A stretch of DNA of 64,000 nt from Bacteroidales bacterium (GTDB lineage: Bacteria > Bacteroidota > Bacteroidia > Bacteroidales > Marinilabiliaceae), in NCBI GenBank assembly GCA_003249255.1, contig QKJP01000019.1:1-64000 (forward strand), given 5' to 3'. The notes under the pieces are model-generated. The model had not been told where the DNA came from, searched no databases, and saw only the letters and a program-made list of their open reading frames with translations. Shown one piece after another: positions 8,468 to 17,230 of this stretch (position 1 is its first letter; each line of letters opens with the position of its first letter). The translations under genes were made by a program, and so were the position numbers.

Positions 8468-8815
8468 TTTAATATTTTTTCATATAGTTAATTAAGTGAA
8501 TTCAATATCGAACAGACTAATAAACCTCTCGCTAAGACGCAAAGCATTATTCTAGTTTTAGTAAGATGAAAGACGTAAAACCAATTGCATATTCCTACAT
8601 TGATGCATTAATATCTTTCAAAACCGCTCGCTAAGGCGCTAAGACGCAAAGGTTTTATTATTGTTTTAGTTAAGAAGAAAATCGTTAAGTTCATTTACAT
8701 ATTCCCACATTGACTAATTTGTAAAATTTTAAACCTCTCGCATATCAAATTCTTACGGATTGAGATTAGCATTAGCACATTAGACAATTAGCACATCAAA
8801 ATATTAACACATTAA
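8468..8815. repeat. Imperfect tandem repeat of about 100 bp inside the polysaccharide locus
   Basis: No gene lies here. A unit beginning CCTCTCGCTAAGACGCAAAG starts at 8525, recurs as CCGCTCGCTAAGGCGCTAAGACGCAAAG (first part) at 8624, and begins again at 8734 (CCTCTCGC) before diverging. Shared later blocks are 'CATATTCCTACATTGA' near 8587 and 'CATATTCCCACATTGA' near 8698. Copies are 99 and 110 bp. A run of 'TTAGCACATTAGAC/AATTAGCACATC' words follows (8768-8805), a family also seen at 50.8, 52.2 and 52.8 kb. Confidence 0.65.
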
Positions 8816-10411
8816 TCAATATTTATACACATCAATAATTGAAAATCCTTTATCTGAATTATAAGTGTGCATTCCTTTTAGAGATGAATCCCAGTTTGCT
8901 TCAGACTTAGAAAGTAATACTTCACAATATTCATTTTCATTTAATACTGTTATTTGGTTCATGTTTAAAGCTCGACCGTATCTTATTGAGCAGTCTTGAG
9001 ACGGTCTGTATATCTTGCCATCTTGAATAAATATTTTACCGCCGGGGCGAGCTGTGCGAATATCTGTTACAATGGGATTTTCTGGATGTGGTGTCCATTT
9101 ATTGGTTAAAAAATTATCCGAATAATATAAGAAAAGCTCCACATGACCTGATCCTCTTGAGAAAGATTCATCTATTGCTGTAAATAACCACCACTTGTCT
9201 TTATAGTAGAATGGAGTCGTATCTACTGCTTTTACATTTTCCATTAAGTTCATTACAAATTCCCATTTAAATGGGAAATCGGAAGATTTATATATTTCTA
9301 TTGTCCGGTTCTCTGATGTTTCCGGAATCATGTAATACTCCCCTTCATTTTCAAAAAACAGTGGGTAAGATAAATGATAATCCCTGTTTAATATGATTTC
9401 ATTTTGTACAACTTCTCCGGTTTTATCCAATTCTAATAAACATATATGCCCCTTATCAACCTTATAAGGATACTCTTCAACAAACAAGTATTTACTTCCA
9501 TTTTTAGTATACACAAATGGATCAGCCCAAAAACAATCTTTTGGCGGGTGTAAAGCTTTATAGGAGCTAAAATTATTAAACGAATCCTTAGCATTAGATT
9601 GATACATCAAGTACCATTCCCACTTTTCTTTATTCATTAATTGTGAAATAAAAAAACGAGTGATTATCAATACCCAATTGAAAAATGCCATTATGTTTGA
9701 GGGAAAAGAATTCCTTACCTTGGAATATTCTTCATTGGATTGATAATATTTTTTCTTTTGCTTCTCTATATAATCATATCCATAATGAAACAGCCCTTCT
9801 AAACTTCTGCATATTATTTTTGATGCAAAACCAAAGGTATATTCCAAATTCAATAAATTAGAATTAAAATTAGTTGGTAAAAAGCTTCGATGTATACAGC
9901 TTACCTGGTGTTTATGTACATGCGACTCTTGGAGTGAAACAACAATTACAGATTCCTTGTTTAGCATACTCTGATAAACAGCCGGAAAATCATCTTTAAG
10001 CGTTTGATTTTGTATCCAATATTCCCAAATGCCGTATTTGGCAAATTTATTCCCTCGATCAGGAATTTTAATTTTACTGAGGTTGATAAGAACATCTAAA
10101 TCATAGTGCGAAAGTTCTTCCACAAATTCATGATTACCATTTGCAATATTAAAAACCGGCGTATTTTGAATCACACCAAAAATGGATTCATTTTTTAAGA
10201 ATGTTAAACGCTCTCCATACAAAAAACGCTCAAACTTTTCTTGAAGTGCTATAACAAAAGGTTTGTCTGACTTATTATTACTAGAATGATTTACAATTAC
10301 ACTAATCTCAGCAAACCCACTCTCTTGAACAGACTTAAGGACATTCAAAGTCCAACGAGGTACTTCCAGTCCTTCTAAAACGACACCTATTTTAAGCAAC
10401 TCCCTTTTCAT
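8816..10411 (-). CDS. Formyltransferase-like N-domain fused to a five-bladed propeller related to GINT1/GH43-like domains
   Basis: This 531-residue protein has two parts. Residues 1 to about 230 resemble the formyltransferase-like N-domain found in some bacterial polysaccharide proteins (KIGVVLEGLEVPRWTLNVLKS, then DLDVLINL near 110). Residues about 265-531 form a propeller with CFWADPFVY, LFVEEY, HLSYPLFF, YYMIPETSENRTIEIY and TARPGGKIF, the pattern of the glucosamine-inositolphosphorylceramide-transferase-associated and GH43-like domain. The substrate is not known; sugar-chain modification or recognition is likely from context. Catalytic residues of a true formyltransferase (Asn-His-Asp set) are not evident, so activity is doubtful. 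It follows the GT4 gene by 21 bp. Confidence 0.6.
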   Translation of the reverse strand: MKRELLKIGVVLEGLEVPRWTLNVLKSVQESGFAEISVIVNHSSNNKSDKPFVIALQEKFERFLYGERLTFLKNESIFGVIQNTPVFNIANGNHEFVEELSHYDLDVLINLSKIKIPDRGNKFAKYGIWEYWIQNQTLKDDFPAVYQSMLNKESVIVVSLQESHVHKHQVSCIHRSFLPTNFNSNLLNLEYTFGFASKIICRSLEGLFHYGYDYIEKQKKKYYQSNEEYSKVRNSFPSNIMAFFNWVLIITRFFISQLMNKEKWEWYLMYQSNAKDSFNNFSSYKALHPPKDCFWADPFVYTKNGSKYLFVEEYPYKVDKGHICLLELDKTGEVVQNEIILNRDYHLSYPLFFENEGEYYMIPETSENRTIEIYKSSDFPFKWEFVMNLMENVKAVDTTPFYYKDKWWLFTAIDESFSRGSGHVELFLYYSDNFLTNKWTPHPENPIVTDIRTARPGGKIFIQDGKIYRPSQDCSIRYGRALNMNQITVLNENEYCEVLLSKSEANWDSSLKGMHTYNSDKGFSIIDVYKY

Positions 10412-10432
10412 GTGCGTAAATTTTAGAACTTC

Positions 10433-11626
10433 CTAGCGCTTTACAGAATCGATAATGGAAATAAACTTTTTAAGATTACCCGATTTCGAAAAATTCTCCA
10501 TGGCATATTGATAGCCATTGTATCCCAATTGCTCCAAATCTTCTTTTGAGTGAGCTGTAGCAAATACCATTGCTTGAGAAATAGCATCCTTATCTTCTGG
10601 AGTAACCACCCAACCACAATTGGCTTGTTTAATAATATTTGCTGTATCGCTATCCTCCTCTACACATGCAATAATTGGTTTTTGAGAAAACATATAAGCC
10701 GGTAGTTTTGATGGCAGTGCCGCCTTTGCAGCTCCTTTTACTAAACTTAGCAATAATACGTCTGCCATATCTTGTATTTCGGGTACCTTATCCATTGGAG
10801 CATCCAGAAAATCAACACGGACTCCATTGGGACTTCCAGACAATGAACAGAGATAATCCTTTTGAGAACCATCTCCTGCAATTATTAACCTTGAATTATT
10901 AATCCCGCTTTGTTTATAAGCTAAGATTAAAAACTGTATCGCTGCTGTTGGGCTTAGGTTTCCCAAAAACATAAAGGTAAACAAATCGCTTTTTCCATTT
11001 TCTCTTTTTTGTTCTTTAAAACGTTTAAAACGATCTTCATTTTGCCAATTATACACCACTTCCACGTTTTGCATCTTCAACCTGCGTGAAGTCGCTAAAT
11101 GAGTTTTCATTTTGGGTGAAATAGTAACCACTTTAGAAGCATTTTGTAAGGCATACTTATCCAAAGGTAAAAGCATATTATAGACCAAACCTTTCATAAA
11201 AGGAAGCTTACTTAAAAGTGCTTCAGGATAAATATCAACAATGTGAATGACCATTGGGATATTATACTTTTTCGCCGCTTTTACTATTTGATAAGGCGCA
11301 AAAAGTGGCCAGGCATGTATATAAATGCAATCAATCTGATCTTTATATTTTATGATCTGCATAACAACATGTTTTCCAAAACTATAACTTTCTCTTAATC
11401 TGCCAACTAGCTTAGATTCAGGATAAGTATAGGATTCCATAACATAGTGTTTAAAAGCTCTATCCGGCTGAGTGGCTTCTTCGAATAAAAAACCTAATGG
11501 CCGGGTGGGTTTAGGTGTCACCACCATAACTTCACTATCCACCGATAAAGCTTCGGCTAAATCGAAACCGATGGTTGCTGAAACAACCGGTTCCGGCGGA
11601 AATACAGATGATGCAAGTAAAATCAT
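10433..11626 (-). CDS. GT4 glycosyltransferase, WbuB-like, candidate L-FucNAc transferase
   Basis: This 397-residue protein has a two-Rossmann GT-B layout. The N-domain begins ILLASSVFPPEPVVSATIGFDLAEAL. The C-domain has FMFLGNLSPTAA near 220 and the nucleotide-sugar loop LPSKLPAYMFSQKPIIACVEEDSDTA (first part) near 305-330, which is characteristic of the WbuB group that often transfers L-FucNAc. That specificity fits the fnlABC genes in the same locus but is an inference. It acts at the inner face of the cytoplasmic membrane on a lipid-linked chain. The gene lies 21 bp before the formyltransferase/propeller gene and 51 bp after the lyase-like gene. Confidence 0.82.
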   Translation of the reverse strand: MILLASSVFPPEPVVSATIGFDLAEALSVDSEVMVVTPKPTRPLGFLFEEATQPDRAFKHYVMESYTYPESKLVGRLRESYSFGKHVVMQIIKYKDQIDCIYIHAWPLFAPYQIVKAAKKYNIPMVIHIVDIYPEALLSKLPFMKGLVYNMLLPLDKYALQNASKVVTISPKMKTHLATSRRLKMQNVEVVYNWQNEDRFKRFKEQKRENGKSDLFTFMFLGNLSPTAAIQFLILAYKQSGINNSRLIIAGDGSQKDYLCSLSGSPNGVRVDFLDAPMDKVPEIQDMADVLLLSLVKGAAKAALPSKLPAYMFSQKPIIACVEEDSDTANIIKQANCGWVVTPEDKDAISQAMVFATAHSKEDLEQLGYNGYQYAMENFSKSGNLKKFISIIDSVKR

Positions 11627-11677
11627 AACTTTAGTGTTTATTAATAATAATTTGTGGACTTTTCTCTACTGTTAAAA

Positions 11678-12871
11678 TTACCTGGCACTTGTTTTTAGAA
11701 AGTCTAACTTAGGTAAACTTCCATCTAAATTTCGAGCACTTGATACTCCAATTGAATCCAAGCTAAAAAAAGAAGAATCATTAATATTTTGATTATTAAA
11801 ACGATTATTCACTTCACATTCCACACTGGAAAACTTTAAAAAATCATGAGCACCATTCTTATAACTGATATTACGTTTTAACTCCAATTGATTCGTTTGT
11901 TGTAGTAATAAATAACCTGCTGAACCGTTTTGATAAGCAATATTATCCAACAAAACCATGGATACTTTACCTCCATTTTGATCAAAACCAATAAATTTAT
12001 TGTAAAATGCTAAACAATTGGTTAAGACTCTGTGAGGATAAGGAAGACCAGGTAAATCAGTCCGACCAAGTTTAAAACCACTACCGTCTCCTTGATATCT
12101 CCCATTGCTAAATGCCCAACATTTTTCAAAAACAACCGTTCCTTCGTTTTTCCAACAATCAAAACCATCATCTGAATTATACCAGGATCGACATTCTTTA
12201 TAATAAGTATAGGATGTTGAGGGAGAAAAGCAAATGGCAAAACCATCGGCCTGACCACCCAAATAATCACTATTAGCAACATCAAAATTATTGAATGAGT
12301 CACATTGAATAAGCTTGATTGAATCTACTCCAAAACCCGAAAAACCAGCCCCTTCATTATTGTATGAAATACAATTCTTTACAATGTAAGGTCCACCATT
12401 TTTAAAATAAAAACCCAAAGCTTCAGAATCTGATGCATTTTGCTTTACACCACGTAAAGTCAATCCTTGTATATAAATATTTTCACAATCAATTAAAGCA
12501 ATACCTCTGACAGGTAATTTTTGATTAATCTTTGAACAGTCTAAAATGGGAGTTTCTCCAGGAAAATTTAGAATACATATTGGATTATAAGATTCTGCTT
12601 TTTTATTACTTACCATTACTCCATATTCATCTTCATTATCCGCATAATAGACACCCCCGCGTATATAAACAGTATCACCTGCTCCTGCTCTTGAAAATCC
12701 TTTTTGCCAGGTAGCCCATGGGTATTCTTTTGAACCTGATTGACCATCATTACCAGAGGTAGAGATATAAAAAACTTCTTTAATAAGATCTCCTATGGTC
12801 TGACTTCTAGAATCTGTAATCGATCCAAAAATTATTACGCTAAGGACGATTAAACATTTAAATCTTTCCAT
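11678..12871 (-). CDS. Secreted right-handed beta-helix protein, PL9-like polysaccharide lyase
   Basis: A signal peptide spans residues 1-24 (hydrophobic 6-17, cleavage near SRSQ). The rest is a right-handed parallel beta-helix: FYISTSGNDGQSGSKEYPW near 34-52, then many short N-x-I/C-x-Y coils. The block NSDDGFDCWKNEG near 225-240 followed about 29 residues later by GSGFKLG matches the PL9 pectate-lyase pattern: the DDGFD aspartates bind calcium and the Lys of FKLG acts as base. The target would be a uronate-containing chain, perhaps the exported polymer itself, as with AlgL in alginate loci. It overlaps the upstream GT gene by 22 bp. At 397 residues it is shorter than many PL9 enzymes. Confidence 0.7.
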   Translation of the reverse strand: MERFKCLIVLSVIIFGSITDSRSQTIGDLIKEVFYISTSGNDGQSGSKEYPWATWQKGFSRAGAGDTVYIRGGVYYADNEDEYGVMVSNKKAESYNPICILNFPGETPILDCSKINQKLPVRGIALIDCENIYIQGLTLRGVKQNASDSEALGFYFKNGGPYIVKNCISYNNEGAGFSGFGVDSIKLIQCDSFNNFDVANSDYLGGQADGFAICFSPSTSYTYYKECRSWYNSDDGFDCWKNEGTVVFEKCWAFSNGRYQGDGSGFKLGRTDLPGLPYPHRVLTNCLAFYNKFIGFDQNGGKVSMVLLDNIAYQNGSAGYLLLQQTNQLELKRNISYKNGAHDFLKFSSVECEVNNRFNNQNINDSSFFSLDSIGVSSARNLDGSLPKLDFLKTSAR

Positions 12872-13962
12872 ATTGAATAATATTGAGAATAAACACTCTT
12901 CATGGTATAGTTCTCTAACACTCGTTGTACTCCACGCCTACTATATGTTTCAATTAAGTTTTTATCCTGCAACATGTTTCCTATTGCATCTTTTAACTTC
13001 TCAACGTTTTTTATAGGTACTATATGTCCGTTTGGTACATTTGAATTTATTCCAATCATATCTGATATAGCTCCTACATCTGTGGCAATAATACTGCAAC
13101 CCATAGCCATGCCTTCTAATATCACCATAGGAAAACCTTCTGTATAGCTTGGCAAGACCAAAATAGGTGCATTTTTCATATATGACAGTACTTCTGTAAT
13201 CTCAATCTCCCCGGTAAACACAAGCCAATTTCCATTTGATCTAAGGTTTGCAATTTGAATCAATTCTTCTTTGACTTTATTTTCGTATGGTCCAATAAGA
13301 ATTAACTGTTCTACTGCATCCACCTGAGTACAAGCTGTAACTAATTCATATACACCTTTATCATAAATCAAATGCCCCACATAAATAAGTTGTCCCTCTT
13401 TTCTTGACACTGGATAATAATTTAGGTTTTGGGCTTGACTCTCCACCTCTAAGGATAATGGATTTGGTATATTCGCAATAGTGTTATATCCTTCTTTCAT
13501 TAATGAATCATAGGATTTATTATCGATAACAATTGTAGAATGACTCATTTTAATGACTCGTTTTAACAATTTCCATTCCCAATTATTTTTCTCTTTCAAG
13601 GATGGTATTCTCCCAAAATGAAGATGTAGAACAGTAGGAATTTTATATTTATTAGAAAGAAAGAGTATTAGAATATCTTTTAATAAAGCCAATGATGCAC
13701 TACTGGCTAGATGAAGAATATCCGGTTTATCTTTTTTAATAATTTTAAGTGTACTAATATATGTTCTGAGTGAATTATATAATCCGGATAACAAACGAAT
13801 AAGTATTGACTTTGAAGTTACAGGTCTGAAACGATGCGTGGTATTAAGCAGAATTAAATCAACTCCATTGGGATTCAATTTCAGATAATCAAGCAAGTTT
13901 TTGGTAACCGATTCAATTCCTCCAACTGGTGGAGGTGCAGGTGCAATAAACAAAACTTTCAT
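12850..13962 (-). CDS. GT4 family glycosyltransferase
   Basis: This 370-residue GT-B protein begins KVLFIAPAPPPVGGIESVTKNL, the glycine-rich acceptor loop of GT4 enzymes. The C-domain has LIYVGHLIYDKGVYELV near 190-206 and the donor-binding segment VLPSYTEGFPMVILEGMAMG near 270-290, with the E-x7-E pair (EGFPMVILE). It transfers one sugar of the repeat unit from a nucleotide donor at the cytoplasmic face of the membrane; which sugar cannot be read from sequence. Its 3' end overlaps the start of the lyase-like gene by 22 bp, so the two are coupled. Confidence 0.88.
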   Translation of the reverse strand: MKVLFIAPAPPPVGGIESVTKNLLDYLKLNPNGVDLILLNTTHRFRPVTSKSILIRLLSGLYNSLRTYISTLKIIKKDKPDILHLASSASLALLKDILILFLSNKYKIPTVLHLHFGRIPSLKEKNNWEWKLLKRVIKMSHSTIVIDNKSYDSLMKEGYNTIANIPNPLSLEVESQAQNLNYYPVSRKEGQLIYVGHLIYDKGVYELVTACTQVDAVEQLILIGPYENKVKEELIQIANLRSNGNWLVFTGEIEITEVLSYMKNAPILVLPSYTEGFPMVILEGMAMGCSIIATDVGAISDMIGINSNVPNGHIVPIKNVEKLKDAIGNMLQDKNLIETYSRRGVQRVLENYTMKSVYSQYYSIWKDLNV

Positions 13963-14033
13963 TATAGTACAAAAAAATTTCCAACTCTAAATATTTGATT
14001 TGCTATAGGTCTATGTAAATTTTAATTAACAGC

Positions 14034-15197
14034 TTATTTTCCCGTAAAAAGTTTCACCATAACTCTCATTAACAATCCCATAAAAACTTTTTTATCATTG
14101 CAATTGGCGTATCGATAATACCTTTTTCCACGTAAGGTTTTAAACCATTGAGGCAGATTTAAAAGCTTCCGCTTAAAATGCACAAAAACACTGCATATTT
14201 CAGCTATTTCATCAATGTAAATAATAGAAGAGTTAATCTGTTCCTTGGCAGAAATTTTTACCCCTGTTAAATCACAATAGCCTGTCAAGGGTATATTATA
14301 ACCAGATAAAGTAGCAACATACTCTTGTTGATTTAAGCGACCTACGGTTGGCTCCATTAAATAATATTTTCCATTATTTGCATCTTTCTTATATTCAATT
14401 GAACCAAAACCTACATAATTTACAGCTTTAAATATCCGAATTGTTTCCTTTTTCATCCACTCATTTTCGATGGGTTGGGTTGTTGCCGTACTTCCGGTGC
14501 TCACTGGCCATTGGCGAATTTTTTTTCCGGCAAAAGCAATCAAACATTCACTATTTTTGGAAAAATATGTTAAACAATATTCTATATGGTCATCTCCTCC
14601 TTCAATATATTCCTGAATTATTAGATAGGATTCAACACTTGAAACCATTTTATAAAGTTCATCCAATTGGTTTGCATCTTGTACGATATAAGCTTTTTTC
14701 AAGCGTGCATTTTCCCAAGCTTCGGTTCTTTTATAAGGTTTTACAATGGCCGGAAACCTAATCTGCGATTGCACAGGTTGTAAATCCATCTCAGTCTTGA
14801 TATCAAAACTTTGAGGTATTAGAATTTCATACTGAGGAGCAAAAGCCGAAAACTCATTTTTATCGAGCAACAAATTAACGGTTGCTTTATCCGGCATATT
14901 AATCAAATACTTACCTTCAAGTAGATGCCTGTTTTTAATATAAAATTCTACATAGAAATCAGTTGTTAAAATTAACACAGGCACCTCGTCCAATTCCTTA
15001 GACAACAGAATAAGTTGATTGAGTAACTCCTCAGTGGTCTTGAAGAATATTTTTCGTTCACATAAATTTGTGAAGCTTTCTGGTAAGGTTTTAGAATTAT
15101 AAAATCCAATTAATGGAATTGAGTAATCTGCCAATGAACGTAATGCTCCATAACCGGAAAATGCAATATCTAAAACAACAGCATAAGGATAACTCAT
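14034..15197 (-). CDS. ATP-grasp ligase in a polysaccharide locus
   Basis: This 387-residue protein has an ATP-grasp core: a preceding Rossmann-like domain (AVVLDIAFSGYGALRSLADY), the nucleotide-binding FPAIVKPYKRTEAWENARLKK start near 140-155, LIIQEYIEGGDDHIEYCL near 190-208, and a metal-binding end YYLMEPTVGRLNQQEY near 275-290. ATP-grasp enzymes join a carboxylate to an amine or similar group through an acyl phosphate. In this context it may attach an amino acid or acyl group to a sugar or uronic acid of the repeat unit, which is an inference. Related carbamoyl-phosphate-synthase-like proteins are common in capsule loci. A 71-bp gap separates it from the next GT gene. Confidence 0.78.
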   Translation of the reverse strand: MSYPYAVVLDIAFSGYGALRSLADYSIPLIGFYNSKTLPESFTNLCERKIFFKTTEELLNQLILLSKELDEVPVLILTTDFYVEFYIKNRHLLEGKYLINMPDKATVNLLLDKNEFSAFAPQYEILIPQSFDIKTEMDLQPVQSQIRFPAIVKPYKRTEAWENARLKKAYIVQDANQLDELYKMVSSVESYLIIQEYIEGGDDHIEYCLTYFSKNSECLIAFAGKKIRQWPVSTGSTATTQPIENEWMKKETIRIFKAVNYVGFGSIEYKKDANNGKYYLMEPTVGRLNQQEYVATLSGYNIPLTGYCDLTGVKISAKEQINSSIIYIDEIAEICSVFVHFKRKLLNLPQWFKTLRGKRYYRYANCNDKKVFMGLLMRVMVKLFTGK

Positions 15198-15226
15198 TTT
15201 ATTTATAATTTATCTATAGCCTAAAG

Positions 15227-16120
15227 CTATTTGTTTTTTAACCCAGCAAAACTGCCTAGGAAAAAATATTGAAAATACATTGAGATACCGGCTAATTCGC
15301 ATACTAATTTATTCAAAGAAGCATTATCTGACACGCCAGTAACCTTCAATTTATACGGATTTGTTTTTTCATCGTTCCAACCAGCATCAGTGGTTCTTGC
15401 AAGTTTTATATTTGCCTTGTTAAGAATAGAAATACATTCCTCATCATAATCCCCATTAGGATAAGAAAATGTTTCAAAACGTACGTCTAAACTTCGTTCA
15501 AGTTGCCCTATACCATCTAATATTTCCTTCTGTTTTTCTTCTGAATTACACCTCGTTAAAATTGGATGAAACCCGGTATGCAAACCAAAATCAACATATT
15601 CTTTCAGTTCTTTTAATTCCCTAATATCTAGCGCTTGACGATCTCCAGGAAACTCTTTTTCCGGATAAAAGCCATACTTATCTCTTAAAATTTCCAACTT
15701 TTTTTGATTTGGTTTAACCTTTAATGACTCAACTTCCTCTTCCCTGCATTCCGTCCACCAATAATGTCGATGAGTATTAACAATACTGGTATTAAGAAAA
15801 ATAATTGGTTTGATTTGATGCTTTTTAATAATCGGTAATAAATGATAATTTTCTTTCCAGCCATCATCAAAAGAAAAAACTACAGCATATTTTGGTAATT
15901 TACTAAAGTCTTTGGTCTCGTAAGCCTCCATTAAATCTAAAATTGAAATAGGATTATACCAACGCGTGATAAAACGTAAATGTTTCTCAAAAAACTTAGG
16001 CTCAGGATTATGATACATCAGGATCGAAACTTTATTTCTTGAACCTAAAGTGCGGATAACAAATGCAATTCCACTAAAACGCAAGCCCAAATAAAGGACA
16101 CTTAAAATAAATCTTTTCAT
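15227..16120 (-). CDS. Polysaccharide deacetylase family protein (NodB fold)
   Basis: This 297-residue protein shows the NodB motifs in order: VFSFDDGW near 80-87 (catalytic Asp and metal Asp), HTGFHP near 180-185 (the two metal histidines) and FSYPNGDYD near 217-225. The N-terminus is weakly hydrophobic (residues 5-20) and may be an uncleaved anchor. The expected reaction is removal of N- or O-acetyl groups from a hexosamine, before or during chain export. It lies 3 bp after the upstream GT gene and 29 bp before the ATP-grasp gene. Free amines produced by deacetylation could be the acceptor for the ATP-grasp ligase; that link is speculative. Confidence 0.87.
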   Translation of the reverse strand: MKRFILSVLYLGLRFSGIAFVIRTLGSRNKVSILMYHNPEPKFFEKHLRFITRWYNPISILDLMEAYETKDFSKLPKYAVVFSFDDGWKENYHLLPIIKKHQIKPIIFLNTSIVNTHRHYWWTECREEEVESLKVKPNQKKLEILRDKYGFYPEKEFPGDRQALDIRELKELKEYVDFGLHTGFHPILTRCNSEEKQKEILDGIGQLERSLDVRFETFSYPNGDYDEECISILNKANIKLARTTDAGWNDEKTNPYKLKVTGVSDNASLNKLVCELAGISMYFQYFFLGSFAGLKNK

Positions 16121-16123
16121 TGA

Positions 16124-17230
16124 TTAGTTATTTTCAACTCCAAGCAGATCCAAGTAACGCGACACAATGCTTTCCTTTTCAAACTCTCTCAATGCAATAT
16201 TTCTATTTGCTATCCCCAAGTGTTTTAAAGATTTTTGATCCATGTTAATAAGATAACTTAACGAATCCTTAATAGAAGTAGGATTGTAAGGATCACATAA
16301 TAAATGTGGTTCATGTGATAAAAAAAAATCCATATCAGAAACCTTCGAACACACAACAGGTTTGGCACATGCCATGGCTTCACAAATTGCATTTGGAAAA
16401 CCTTCGAACGTACTAAACAAACCAACTGCATCAGAGTACTGGATGATGCTTTTTATATCAAGAGTTGCTTCAAAAAATGTAATTACTTTATCTAAACCCT
16501 TACTCTGTATTAATTCTAAAGATTCTTTTAATAAGGGATTATTCAATTCTTCCTTTTCATATTTCCCATACCAATCAACCTGTAATTTTTGACGCTCTTC
16601 ATTGCTTAAAAGTAAAAGTGCTTGAATTAGCCCGGTTATATTTTTTTCAGGTCTTATACGAGCCGGTATCACCAAATGAAATTTATCTTCACCGGTCTGT
16701 CGCAATATCTCTAATGGCTTAAATTCGTCAAAATCTACAATATTATAGACAACCTGACACTTCTCATTGGCTAACATGGGATTAACCGCTTTTACATATT
16801 TCATATTTGCATTAGAATTGGCAACAATATAATCCGCAAAAAAATGAAACCAGCGAAAAACAATAAGCTTTAACGATTTTAATATTTCAGGATTTGCACT
16901 TCTTTCGCCCACCACCAATTTCCATTTTCGAGTTGGAAAACCGGCAACTTGACAAATAAAGTTAGCTCCTTCAAGAAAAGACAATACAGCATCATATTTT
17001 CGACCTCGAATAAATCTTCTCATTTTTAACAGTCGCATAAGATAATTCGACTCTTCAATACAAAATATATGAATCCCTTCACTTTCTAAAACAGAATTAA
17101 AAAAAGGAATGGGGTAATAGGTTAGAAACTCAACATCATGGCCTCTCCTTACAAAACCTTTTGCAAGCTCCACGATCTGACGCTGAGCTCCTCCAGCTCC
17201 TAAAGTATCAATGACGCATAAAATATTCAT
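16124..17230 (-). CDS. GT4 family glycosyltransferase
   Basis: The start is set at the ATG for MNILCVIDTLGAGGAQRQ at 17230, because this is where GT4 homology begins; an upstream ATG at 17272 would add 14 unrelated residues and deepen the overlap with the polymerase gene. The GAGGAQRQ loop, VIPARIRPEKNITGLIQAL near 180-200 and FEGFPNAICEAMACAKPVV near 270-290 (with E-x7-E) define the fold. It probably adds one sugar of the repeat unit. It overlaps the polymerase gene by 23 bp and lies 3 bp before the deacetylase, so the three are coupled. Confidence 0.88.
   Translation of the reverse strand: MNILCVIDTLGAGGAQRQIVELAKGFVRRGHDVEFLTYYPIPFFNSVLESEGIHIFCIEESNYLMRLLKMRRFIRGRKYDAVLSFLEGANFICQVAGFPTRKWKLVVGERSANPEILKSLKLIVFRWFHFFADYIVANSNANMKYVKAVNPMLANEKCQVVYNIVDFDEFKPLEILRQTGEDKFHLVIPARIRPEKNITGLIQALLLLSNEERQKLQVDWYGKYEKEELNNPLLKESLELIQSKGLDKVITFFEATLDIKSIIQYSDAVGLFSTFEGFPNAICEAMACAKPVVCSKVSDMDFFLSHEPHLLCDPYNPTSIKDSLSYLINMDQKSLKHLGIANRNIALREFEKESIVSRYLDLLGVENN

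Noticed and set aside
8525-8805. CRISPR-like spaced repeat
   Set aside because: The copies are about 100 bp long, diverged, tandem, and without regular spacers.
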